Assembly: GCF_000416965.1 (NCBI RefSeq)
Contig: NZ_ATCL01000008.1
Span: 1-64,000 of the forward strand
From: Exiguobacterium chiriqhucha RW-2
GTDB taxonomy: Bacteria; Bacillota; Bacilli; Exiguobacteriales; Exiguobacteriaceae
DNA: 64,000 nt
Direction of reading: 5' to 3'
Shown here: positions 1-6,453 of the stretch, in pieces
Layout of the letters: each line of letters opens with the position of its first letter
Numbering within the stretch: the stretch's first letter is position 1
Notes under the pieces: generated by a model
What the model was told of the DNA's origin: nothing
What the model saw: the letters and a program-made list of their open reading frames with translations, nothing else
The model's database searches: none
Position numbers and translations under genes: made by a program

Positions 1-320
1 ATCTGCTCGTCGTTCTCGATGACACCGTTGTGGACGAGCGTGAAGCGGCCCGTCGTGCTCTGGTGCGGGTGGGCGTTCGGGACGCTCGGCACGCCGTGTG
101 TCGCCCAACGTGTGTGACCGATGCCGATGGCGCCTTCCGCTTCGACCGGTACGATGTCACGAAGTGCGGCGATGCGACCGACTTCTTTGAACACATGGAC
201 ATCATCACCGACGAGCGCGATTCCGGCTGAGTCATAACCTCGATACTCGAGCTTCTCCAACCCTTTTAATAAAATCTCTTTCGTTCCGATTTGACCAATC
301 ATTCCTACAATTCCACACAT
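1..320 (-). CDS. glmS: Glutamine--fructose-6-phosphate aminotransferase, N-terminal part
   Basis: This is the first 106 codons of glucosamine-6-phosphate synthase, which makes glucosamine-6-phosphate from fructose-6-phosphate and glutamine for cell-wall precursors. The protein starts MCGIVGMIG, so Cys2 is the N-terminal nucleophile of the class II glutamine amidotransferase domain. The motifs [12 protein letters not shown] and GHTRWATHG, and the VHNGVIEN segment, are typical of GlmS. The gene runs off the left edge of the window, so the isomerase half is missing. A GGAGAA ribosome site lies just before the ATG, and a glmS ribozyme precedes it on the same strand. Confidence 0.97.
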   Translation of the reverse strand, partial: MCGIVGMIGQIGTKEILLKGLEKLEYRGYDSAGIALVGDDVHVFKEVGRIAALRDIVPVEAEGAIGIGHTRWATHGVPSVPNAHPHQSTTGRFTLVHNGVIENDEQ

Positions 321-377
321 AACAATTCTCCTCATCGATTCGATTTCTCGAAAAAGGAAACGGGCTTTTTAGAGTGC

Positions 378-516
378 TGTCAACGTGTTCCTCGTTGTCC
401 GTCCGGTCACCCGAACGTTTTAAAAGAACACTTGTAGTCGTGACAGGCGACTAGGAGGCATCCGCCGAAAACTCGATAACCCCCAACCTCGTCAACTCCG
501 AAGAGTTCTGGCGCTT
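378..516 (-). ncRNA. glmS self-cleaving ribozyme/riboswitch
   Basis: Read on the minus strand, the leader of glmS begins AAGCGCCAGAACT, then continues GTTGACGAGG, GTTATCGA and TTCGGCGGATGCCTCC. These are the conserved core of the glmS ribozyme (P1, P2, P2.1, P2.2). A GTGTTC/GAACAC stem with a GGGTGACC-type apical region near 385-435 fits P4. The expected cleavage site is the A-G step at 515/514. The known role is self-cleavage on binding glucosamine-6-phosphate, which lowers glmS expression. The rest of the 321-734 gap, about 517-720, must hold the glmS promoter, but I see no convincing -35/-10 pair there. The 3' boundary is approximate. Confidence 0.95.
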
Positions 517-734
517 TTCCCTTCATAGCTGGCCGTTTCTCCAGATACCCTTTCATGCTAGCCGGTCTCGATTGAATCCGAAAGTGTTTATGTCACAACA
601 GAATCTGATACTTTTTTACTGTTCATGTAAAAGTCACCACTTTCACTAAAAAGCTACTTTTTTAAACAGGCTTGTCTCGTCGAGCTGGTTCGGTCATGAT
701 GGAAGTATCTATTAGATGAAGTGGAGGAATGGCT

Positions 735-1070
735 ATGAATATCGTCTTTCTCGTCATCGGTATCATCTTATCGACCGCATCCAAATGGCTGCAAATCGAA
801 GGACAGAGTGAAGTTGGGGATTTTCTTGTGTTTCCGGCCGCCTTTTTCTTGGCGCTCGCGCTCTTGTTCAGCTTCCCGTTCTTTAAAGAATGGTGGGATG
901 ACCCGTCGCTTCGCCCGAAAGCGTATCGTTTTGCTGGACTTGCTGCCGGCGGCGTCTTGTCATTCCAGCTCTTCGCCTGGCTCCTATTCGGTCAAGGCGA
1001 GTGGATCGGAAGTATGTTCTTGATCCCGTTCCTCATTTGTCTCTACTTCGTCATCCGCACGTTCAAATGA
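735..1070 (+). CDS. Small multi-pass membrane protein, unknown function
   Basis: A 111-residue hydrophobic protein with about four predicted membrane helices. The first, at the N-terminus, begins MNIVFLVIGIILSTASKW. A short KEWWDDPS loop follows the second helix, and the C-terminus ends in a basic RTFK tail. I chose the ATG at 735 over the in-frame ATG at 729 because GGAGG at 723-727 sits seven bases before 735 but only one base before 729. It stands alone between the glmS leader and a bidirectional terminator. I do not recognise the family. Confidence 0.75.
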   Translation: MNIVFLVIGIILSTASKWLQIEGQSEVGDFLVFPAAFFLALALLFSFPFFKEWWDDPSLRPKAYRFAGLAAGGVLSFQLFAWLLFGQGEWIGSMFLIPFLICLYFVIRTFK

Positions 1071-1071
1071 A

Positions 1072-1106
1072 AAAGGGGGAAGCGCCTAAGCGTTCCCCCT
1101 TTTTTA
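1072..1106. terminator. Bidirectional intrinsic terminator
   Basis: A GGGGGAAGCG / CGTTCCCCC stem with a six-base loop, flanked by A and T runs on either side. It serves both the plus-strand membrane gene and the minus-strand nuclease-family gene that converge here. Confidence 0.85.
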
Positions 1107-1862
1107 AGAGATGTCGAGATTGAGTAAGACTCCATAGTGATCACTCGGCAGCACGTCGGTGATTGAATCGGACGTCTTCCCAAACACGTCCACGCTCGAG
1201 ATGAGCGGGACGTTCCCTTCGTCGTGACGCAATAACATCCAATCGTAGCGTGCTGGTTGTTTCTGCAAAGAATCCTGCTTCAAATACGGATTGTGTACAT
1301 AATCCAGCGTCGGCTCATCCCCTCCACGATCACATGTGGCGACATCGATCCAACGATGTGCGGTCAAATCACGATAAATCTCCGACTGCGGATTGTCATT
1401 GAAGTCACCACATAATAGCTCGTAACGTTCTCCCTCACCGATCCACTTGCGGACCGCCTGCACTTGCGCTTCCCGAATGACCGGCGACCTCCAATTCAGA
1501 TGGACGTTCGTCAATCCGAAAGCGTGACCTCCTGCTTGAAACGTCACCCGCATCGCACAGTAGTTCGCTTCTTCTACCTCGTGGTGCCAAATCGCATCAT
1601 TCGTATCGAGGGGAATATTACTTAAGACAGCGAGCCCTTCATCGGGTGAGTCCGGATAGGCGAGAAATACGCAAAACGGATAGCCCGTTTCGTGGGCGAT
1701 CTGCTCGGCTACACTGATGCCTTGCTCCCCTTCCACATGCGTTTTGACTTCTTGAAGCGCCAGCACATCGGCTTCAATCATCTTCACTGTGGCACAGATG
1801 GACTCGATCCGCTTCGACCATAATGTCGGATTGTTCCAGAGGTTGAACGTCGCAATCCTCAT
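1104..1862 (-). CDS. Endonuclease/exonuclease/phosphatase family protein
   Basis: A 252-residue protein of the DNase I-like metal-dependent phosphohydrolase fold. Visible family motifs are the N-terminal RIATFNLWN, the metal-binding Glu in LALQEVKT (about residue 38), NVHLNW, LLCGDFNDNP (about residue 150) and the C-terminal PSDHYGVLLNL with its catalytic Asp-His. There is no signal peptide, so it probably acts in the cytoplasm. Substrates in this family range from DNA to phosphoinositides and sugar phosphates, so none can be assigned. Its start overlaps the stop of the upstream kinase gene by four bases (ATGA), which suggests translational coupling. Confidence 0.88.
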   Translation of the reverse strand: MRIATFNLWNNPTLWSKRIESICATVKMIEADVLALQEVKTHVEGEQGISVAEQIAHETGYPFCVFLAYPDSPDEGLAVLSNIPLDTNDAIWHHEVEEANYCAMRVTFQAGGHAFGLTNVHLNWRSPVIREAQVQAVRKWIGEGERYELLCGDFNDNPQSEIYRDLTAHRWIDVATCDRGGDEPTLDYVHNPYLKQDSLQKQPARYDWMLLRHDEGNVPLISSVDVFGKTSDSITDVLPSDHYGVLLNLDIS

Positions 1863-2404
1863 GTACTGGCTCCACTCTGTTGCAAATCTGTCAGCACGAA
1901 TTGTTCGCTTTCTTGAAGCTGTTGAATCGTTTCGCTCAACTCACCGACCGTGTTGTCTAAATAGTAACGGTCCGGTGCACCCGAGCTTAGAAACTCGTTC
2001 CGCAATATGATGACCCGCTCCCCCATCTGCGCATCGCTCGGCCTATACTGATCGCGTTGGATGTGAACGTCTTGCTCCGCCCATAAGATGACGTAGCGTA
2101 CTTCGACACCTTGTTCAATCCAGTGAACCGTGTAGCGCTTCACGTCTTGCCAAAAAGCGACCCAGTCCACGACGACGTCATACCCCGCCTCAAGAAAATT
2201 ATCAGTCAACGCGACGATATTCTTCCAAACCAAATCGTTTGCCCGCTCTGATTCCCAAGGCCTTTCACGACCAGAGACTGCCATATGACTGATGTCATCC
2301 CCCGACACGTATGCACTCTTCTCCATGCTTTGAGCGAGCCATCTCGCCGTCGTCGACTTTCCGACACCAGCCGGACCTGAAATGATCCATACTTTCCGAT
2401 TCAT
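1859..2404 (-). CDS. P-loop NTPase, small-molecule or nucleotide kinase-like (AAA_33 type)
   Basis: A 181-residue protein with a clear Walker A motif, GPAGVGKST, near residue 9 after a hydrophobic strand (KVWIISG). A YVSGDDISH segment near residue 35 and VVVDWVAFW near residue 80 fit the zeta-toxin/gluconokinase-like AAA_33 group of small kinases. The substrate is unknown. I chose the ATG at 2404 because AAGGAGG at 2411-2417 lies six bases upstream. It is followed by the exonuclease/phosphatase-family gene with a four-base overlap, so the two may act together. Confidence 0.82.
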   Translation of the reverse strand: MNRKVWIISGPAGVGKSTTARWLAQSMEKSAYVSGDDISHMAVSGRERPWESERANDLVWKNIVALTDNFLEAGYDVVVDWVAFWQDVKRYTVHWIEQGVEVRYVILWAEQDVHIQRDQYRPSDAQMGERVIILRNEFLSSGAPDRYYLDNTVGELSETIQQLQESEQFVLTDLQQSGAST

Positions 2405-2428
2405 CATTATCCTCCTTAACATGTAAGA

Positions 2429-2447
2429 GGAAGCGCCTAAGCGCTCC
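2429..2447. terminator. Hairpin at the end of a membrane gene, weak terminator
   Basis: A GGAAGCGC / GCGCTCC stem overlaps the stop codon of the gene ending at 2437. There is no long T run on the minus strand, so it may only attenuate. A near-identical core is found in the terminator at 1072-1106. Confidence 0.4.
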
Positions 2448-2907
2448 CCCACTTTTGTTCTTCTCGCAATTCGGCTTCCGTGACGTAGTGCTCGTCGAGT
2501 TGAGCCATATGCCGCTCATACAGACGATGCTCAAGAATGGCGAGCATGTAAGCTCCTAGCCCAATCAACGCGAATGCTTGAAGTGAAATCCAATCCGTGA
2601 GCAATGCGTAAATCCACACTAGGAAGAAGGGTAGCGTCACGAGCCCAAAGATGGAGTTAAGATGGATGAGCCGCTTTGCTGCATCCGACTTCAAAAATTG
2701 TTTTTTAATATTCTCGCGTTGCCACATCTTACGAAAATCGGGAAGACCCGCTGCGATGCTGAGAAATATGACCGTCATGGGTGATAGCCAATTATACTCT
2801 AATGAGAAAAATAGAAGTGCGGCCAACACCGCTGACAAGAACACTTGTGTGGAATGCTTTCTCTGGTCGAACGCCGTCAATTCACGCATTTGGCTTCGTT
2901 TATCCAT
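2437..2907 (-). CDS. Small four-helix membrane protein, paralogous family
   Basis: A 156-residue protein with a charged N-terminal segment (MDKRSQMREL), two hydrophobic pairs, and a cytosolic tail LDEHYVTEAELREEQKW. The loop after the second helix (FRKMWQRENIKKQFLKSDAAK, in two blocks) is basic. The layout matches its four upstream neighbours and the clusters near 34, 39 and 44 kb, so I treat it as one member of an expanded family. An AAGGAGCAAGG ribosome site precedes the ATG, and the start overlaps the upstream stop by eight bases. No function is known to me. Confidence 0.8.
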   Translation of the reverse strand: MDKRSQMRELTAFDQRKHSTQVFLSAVLAALLFFSLEYNWLSPMTVIFLSIAAGLPDFRKMWQRENIKKQFLKSDAAKRLIHLNSIFGLVTLPFFLVWIYALLTDWISLQAFALIGLGAYMLAILEHRLYERHMAQLDEHYVTEAELREEQKWGSA

Positions 2908-3409
2908 GACCTTGCTCCTTCTCGATGTCGCGCGCTTCCCGAATCAGTTTTAAATCCTCCCCCGTCAAATAATGGCCGTCATGCTTTTGGATGATGCGAT
3001 CGAGCCATTTCCCGAAAAAGGCAGCTCCCCAGAAAAAGGCTTGCGACAACAAGAACGCCTGAAATGATTGCGGTTGTGGCGTCTCATAGAATACGACAAT
3101 CCCGTAGTATCCGATTGCGCTAACCCCAATCAAATAAATCGTATACCGGAGCGTAAGCAATTTCCGTGCCTGTCCATTTTTCACGAACCGACGCCACATG
3201 AGAAATCGAGTCGTTTCGATGCTAATCATCAGAGCGAAAACCGACACTAAGAGCACAAGGATAAATGACTCGGGCATGTCCCAGTACGATGCGTAAATTA
3301 ACATCCCAACGACCGCTGAGAAGACAGTTATACCGAAACCCCAACTCGTCCACTTCTCAAATCGAAGAATCGTATCAATCTGTTGTTTTGATTGTGGTGA
3401 CAGTTCCAT
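2900..3409 (-). CDS. Small four-helix membrane protein, paralogous family
   Basis: A 169-residue protein with four predicted membrane helices in two pairs. Between helices 2 and 3 is an arginine-rich loop, TRFLMWRRFVKNGQARK, and the cytosolic tail reads QKHDGHYLTGEDLKLIREA. The H-Y-L-T-x-E-D element parallels the H-Y-V-T-E-A-E element of the next gene and the D-P-E-H-V-T element of relatives elsewhere in the window. AAAGGATGG lies just before the start. It is the fourth of five tandem genes on the minus strand and is translationally coupled to both neighbours. Confidence 0.8.
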   Translation of the reverse strand: MELSPQSKQQIDTILRFEKWTSWGFGITVFSAVVGMLIYASYWDMPESFILVLLVSVFALMISIETTRFLMWRRFVKNGQARKLLTLRYTIYLIGVSAIGYYGIVVFYETPQPQSFQAFLLSQAFFWGAAFFGKWLDRIIQKHDGHYLTGEDLKLIREARDIEKEQGHG

Positions 3410-3853
3410 TCAACCCATCCTTTCGATCAATTCTTCATACGTCGGTGCATGAGGATCATGCTTTTTCAACTGACGTTCAATGAGTCGTTTCCGATGATTT
3501 GCAGTTAACCCCCAAATCCCAAATAGAAATCCAATCCCAATTCCAAGCGACTCCATTGTTAATAACGCCGTCATAAACGTGCCCATCAACAGCGCGCTAA
3601 TCCACGTGTCCGCATATTCGACCTTTAGCCACTGTAAGCTTTTTGAGTGCGTCGAGACATAGCGAAGGAGACGGTATTGTTTATGCCCCATGAAAATAAG
3701 GAACACGGCGACGGTCCACATTAAAGGAATCAATAACATCTTTTCGAATAGAAGCGCAACAATCATTAATAGAATGTAGATGCCCAGAACCGCGCCCCCA
3801 AAGCGTTGAATTCGTTTAATCGATTGGACTTCTTTTTGAATAGAATATTCCAT
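3410..3853 (-). CDS. Small four-helix membrane protein, paralogous family
   Basis: A 147-residue member of the tandem group. It begins MEYSIQKEVQSIKRIQRFGG, has two hydrophobic hairpins, and ends KKHDPHAPTYEELIERMG, a variant of the family's D-P-x-H-x-T tail. I chose the ATG at 3853, not an upstream in-frame ATG, because GGGGGTGA is correctly spaced and the start then falls five bases after the upstream stop. Its own stop is directly followed by the next ATG. The function is unknown. Confidence 0.8.
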   Translation of the reverse strand: MEYSIQKEVQSIKRIQRFGGAVLGIYILLMIVALLFEKMLLIPLMWTVAVFLIFMGHKQYRLLRYVSTHSKSLQWLKVEYADTWISALLMGTFMTALLTMESLGIGIGFLFGIWGLTANHRKRLIERQLKKHDPHAPTYEELIERMG

Positions 3854-3857
3854 CCGC

Positions 3858-4286
3858 TCACCCCCTAAGCTGTTCGTATGTAGGAAGCCACACATCCTCT
3901 TCTTTCATCCGATTTTCGATTCGTATCGTCAACAACCCTGCTACTACGAGCATGAGCAGCCCACCTAGATACAGAACGTTCGACTCAAACAACTCACCAC
4001 CATTTAAAGCGATAAAGAAGGCAATCGTATTGAAGCAGTCACTTCTTAATTGTTGGCGATAGCGATGCGTCAATTGTGGATTCAATGTCCGCCGCATCCG
4101 GGACCGTCGAATATACATGACATTGACGGGGACGAGCGCTAGTCCGGTATAGACAATTCCCCAAAACAGATGATCCGTCCATGCTATAACTGGAAGGACG
4201 ACAATCAAGAATACACCGACAATCCCAAAGATGAGTTGATGGAACGAACGAAACCACGCCCGTTCCTGCTCGATGCGTTCTCTCAT
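3858..4286 (-). CDS. Small four-helix membrane protein, paralogous family
   Basis: A 142-residue member of the tandem group. It starts MRERIEQERAWFRSF, has two membrane-helix pairs, a basic inter-pair loop (RRSRMRRTLNPQLTHRYR) and a tail ending KEEDVWLPTYEQLRG. The P-T-Y-E-Q-L end is shared with the next gene's P-T-Y-E-E-L, which argues for recent duplication. The start overlaps the previous stop by four bases (ATGA). The function is unknown. Confidence 0.8.
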   Translation of the reverse strand: MRERIEQERAWFRSFHQLIFGIVGVFLIVVLPVIAWTDHLFWGIVYTGLALVPVNVMYIRRSRMRRTLNPQLTHRYRQQLRSDCFNTIAFFIALNGGELFESNVLYLGGLLMLVVAGLLTIRIENRMKEEDVWLPTYEQLRG

Positions 4287-4726
4287 CGCGCTTCCTCCAA
4301 TTCAAGGGCGCGCAAGATTGGATCACGGGCTTGTAGCGCCCGGTTCAAGCGGCGCGACACGACTTCGGCAATGATTCCCCAGATGACGACCGCGAACGCC
4401 CAATAGATGTTATCTTGACTAAAAATCAATAGCCCGCCGACCATGATGATGAGTACGCTCGTATTCACGATGTCGTATCCTAACTGCCAACGGAGCATTT
4501 TTTGTGCGGCTGACTCGAACAAAAACGACCGTCTCATCCGATATTTTGCGACGTCTGAAACGAGCAGGGCGACGCCGACAAGACCGAGCGGGACGGTGAT
4601 CCACGTTGCCCGTCCAAAGAACATCAAAGCGAACGCCAGAATGACCACCCCCAATAAAGCGTAACCGATGCGTGTATGTCGTCGCTTCCATTCTCGTTCC
4701 CGTTCCATCCGAACTGATTGTGCCAT
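4283..4726 (-). CDS. Small four-helix membrane protein, paralogous family
   Basis: The first gene of the five-gene run, 147 residues. The very basic N-terminus, MAQSVRMEREREWKRRHTR, is followed by two membrane-helix pairs, a KYRMRRSFLFESAAQKMLRW loop and a tail ARDPILRALELEEAR. I moved the start to 4726 because GGAGGAGAAGG sits just before it, while the longer frame upstream reads as non-coding. The promoter should lie between 4727 and 4880, facing left, but I cannot place it. Confidence 0.78.
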   Translation of the reverse strand: MAQSVRMEREREWKRRHTRIGYALLGVVILAFALMFFGRATWITVPLGLVGVALLVSDVAKYRMRRSFLFESAAQKMLRWQLGYDIVNTSVLIIMVGGLLIFSQDNIYWAFAVVIWGIIAEVVSRRLNRALQARDPILRALELEEAR

Positions 4727-4883
4727 GACCTTCTCCTCCTCACTCTTCTCTATTTTTATACGAAACCCTTTTGAATTCGTTTCGCAGATTTCAATGATTC
4801 TCTGTACAATCGTTCGACGTTTTTCAACAATTGCCGAAGGATTGTCCTCCACCCATATATAATTTCTGATATACTGATAGCGT

Positions 4884-4900
4884 ATTCATACCTACAAATT
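4884..4900. promoter_or_regulatory. Probable GntR operator upstream of its own gene
   Basis: ATTCATA-CC-TACAAATT here is the reverse complement of AATTTGTA-CC-TATGAAT at 5738-5754, except for the two central bases. One copy lies before the GntR gene and one before the PTS genes it should control, which is the pattern expected of an operator with autoregulation. Confidence 0.6.
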
Positions 4901-4924
4901 TTCATGTGAAAGGTGCAGACCCTG

Positions 4925-5635
4925 ATGTCCCCAAAGTATAAACAAGTCGCCGAACAGATTGAGACGGATATTATGAATCACGTCTATCAACATACGAACA
5001 AGCTCCTCACCGAGGACGAATACGCCACCAAGTACGGCGTCAGCCGCAACACGGTCCGAAAAGCAATCGAGATTCTCGTCAACAAAGGCTACGTCTATCA
5101 AGTGCAAGGGAGCGGCGTCTTCGTCCGTGACCATTATATGAGCGATTACGTGAACCTCGAGAAGTTGCAAGGTCTCACGAGCGACTTCAGTGGACGAAAA
5201 GTCGAGACGCGCGTGCTTGATTTTGAATTGACGACAGCGAACGATGAAGTCGCTGAACGGATGAAGTGCAACGTCGGGACACCCGTCTATTACGTCAAAC
5301 GACTCCGTCTCGTCGATGACCATCCGTTTTCGGTCGAGGACTCGTATTTCCGAAAAGACCTCGTCGTCTATCTCGACCGGAACATCACGGAGAAGTCGAT
5401 CTACAACTACTTCCGCAACGACCAAAAGCTCGCCATCGGTTTTGCCGACCGTGTCATTTACGCCGACTTTTTGAACGCAGCAGATGCTGAGCTACTTGGA
5501 TTAAATGAAAATGACCCGGCCCTTCTCGTCGACAACACCGTCTATTTGACGAACGGTCAAATCTTCGACGTATCGCGCTCGACACATCATTTCCGCCATG
5601 TTAAGATGCTCAAAGTCTCTAACATCAAGTCCTAA
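4925..5635 (+). CDS. GntR/HutC-family transcriptional regulator of a beta-glucoside PTS
   Basis: A 236-residue regulator. The N-terminal winged helix-turn-helix spans about residues 5-70, with GVSRNTVRKAIEIL as the recognition region and QGSGVFV as the wing. The rest is a UTRA ligand-binding domain with the usual VETRVLDFE and TPVYYVKRLR segments. UTRA regulators of sugar operons usually bind a sugar phosphate, so the likely inducer is a phospho-beta-glucoside made by the PTS encoded downstream. I chose the ATG at 4925 because AAAGGTG lies nine bases upstream; a GTG at 4913 sits inside that site. A shared 17-base motif lies before this gene and before the PTS genes. Confidence 0.9.
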   Translation: MSPKYKQVAEQIETDIMNHVYQHTNKLLTEDEYATKYGVSRNTVRKAIEILVNKGYVYQVQGSGVFVRDHYMSDYVNLEKLQGLTSDFSGRKVETRVLDFELTTANDEVAERMKCNVGTPVYYVKRLRLVDDHPFSVEDSYFRKDLVVYLDRNITEKSIYNYFRNDQKLAIGFADRVIYADFLNAADAELLGLNENDPALLVDNTVYLTNGQIFDVSRSTHHFRHVKMLKVSNIKS

Positions 5636-5671
5636 ACGCACTCGAGAGATTGTTCTCGTGTGCGTTTTTTT
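5634..5671 (+). terminator. Intrinsic terminator after the GntR gene
   Basis: An AACGCACTCGAGA / TCTCGTGTGCGTT stem with a short loop, followed by seven T residues. It separates the regulator from the PTS genes, which have their own promoter. Confidence 0.85.
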
Positions 5672-5698
5672 CGTTCGTATATTTTATAAAAGAAAGGG

Positions 5699-5727
5699 TT
5701 TACATGTAAGCGGTATCGTGATACTAT
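5699..5727 (+). promoter_or_regulatory. Promoter of the PTS operon
   Basis: TTTACA at 5699-5704 and TACTAT at 5722-5727 are 17 bases apart. A cre-like site fills the spacer and the GntR-type motif lies just downstream, so both could block this promoter. Confidence 0.6.
5704..5719 (+). promoter_or_regulatory. cre-like catabolite-repression site
   Basis: TGTAAGCGGTATCG flanked by A and T matches the CcpA consensus WTGNNARCGNWWWCAW at all but one position. It lies between the -35 and -10 elements of the PTS promoter, a place where CcpA binding represses. Confidence 0.6.
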
Positions 5728-5737
5728 CAATTTGTAG

Positions 5738-5754
5738 AATTTGTACCTATGAAT
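5738..5754. promoter_or_regulatory. Probable GntR operator before the PTS genes
   Basis: AATTTGTACCTATGAAT lies about ten bases downstream of the -10 element. It matches the inverted motif before the GntR gene in 15 of 17 positions. Confidence 0.6.
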
Positions 5755-5785
5755 TTTGGTTATCCATACAAAAAGGAGAGATACT

Positions 5786-6133
5786 ATGGTTTCTGAAACA
5801 ATCGAAATTACACCCGAAGATATTTTCGGTTTAATCGCTCTTTCAGGCGACGCCAAAGCGAGCTACCATCATGCGATGCTATTGATGCAAGAAGGCAAAG
5901 CAGAGGAAGCGGCTGAAGCGGTCAAAGCTGGGGATGCGACATTGAAAGAAGCACACGCCATCCAGACGAAATTCGTCACACTCGAGGCACAAGGGAAAAC
6001 GGCTACGGTCGGCGTTCTCATGGTGCACGCGCAAGACCACTTAATGAACACAATTCTCGTCAAAGAGATGCTCGGCTATATGATGAACATGCAAAACGAA
6101 ATCAACCAATTGAAAGGAATGGATCAAAAATGA
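5786..6133 (+). CDS. PTS lactose/cellobiose-type IIA component
   Basis: A 115-residue cytoplasmic phosphocarrier of the Lac/Cel PTS family. The three-helix fold is recognisable, with the active-site block VHAQDHLMNTI. His81 is the probable phosphorylated residue and Asp84 the metal ligand, by analogy with lactococcal IIA-Lac. It passes phosphate from HPr to the IIB protein encoded next. I start it at the ATG at 5786 because AAGGAGA lies eight bases before it. Its stop overlaps the IIB start region (ATGATG), so the two are coupled. Confidence 0.93.
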   Translation: MVSETIEITPEDIFGLIALSGDAKASYHHAMLLMQEGKAEEAAEAVKAGDATLKEAHAIQTKFVTLEAQGKTATVGVLMVHAQDHLMNTILVKEMLGYMMNMQNEINQLKGMDQK

Positions 6134-6438
6134 TGAAAATCGGACTCTTCTGTGCAGCAGGTATGTCAACAAGTATGTTAGTAGAAAAAATGAAAGCGGT
6201 TGCCGCTGAACGAGGCCTTGAGGCTGAAATCGCTGCTTACCCAGAATCAGAAATGGAAACGTACGTGGACAACCTCGACGTCGCGCTTCTCGGACCACAA
6301 GTCAAATACTTGCTCGCGAAAGGCAAACAAATCTGTGAGCCGAAAGGCGTTCCAATCGACGTCATCAACACAGTCGACTACGGCATGATGAACGGAACGA
6401 AAGTATTAGACCACGCGTTAAAACTCGCAAATAAATAA
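6130..6438 (+). CDS. PTS lactose/cellobiose-type IIB component
   Basis: A 102-residue cytoplasmic phosphocarrier. The family signature KIGLFCAAGMSTS places the phosphorylated cysteine at residue 8, on a P-loop-like turn, and LLGPQVKYL lies mid-protein. It takes phosphate from IIA and passes it to the sugar bound by the membrane IIC subunit. The neighbours make an aryl- or di-beta-glucoside such as cellobiose the likely cargo. ATG codons at 6130 and 6133 are both possible starts. Confidence 0.94.
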   Translation: MMKIGLFCAAGMSTSMLVEKMKAVAAERGLEAEIAAYPESEMETYVDNLDVALLGPQVKYLLAKGKQICEPKGVPIDVINTVDYGMMNGTKVLDHALKLANK

Positions 6439-6453
6439 ACTGAGGTGACCACT

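Noticed and set aside
1072-2447. A dispersed repeat: the 15-base block GGAAGCGCCTAAGCG found in two hairpins
   Set aside because: Only two copies, both in gene-end hairpins; more likely convergent or copied terminators than a mobile repeat.
4892-5425. A 177-codon frame antisense to the GntR gene
   Set aside because: The GntR gene has domain, ribosome site and operator support; the antisense frame has none.
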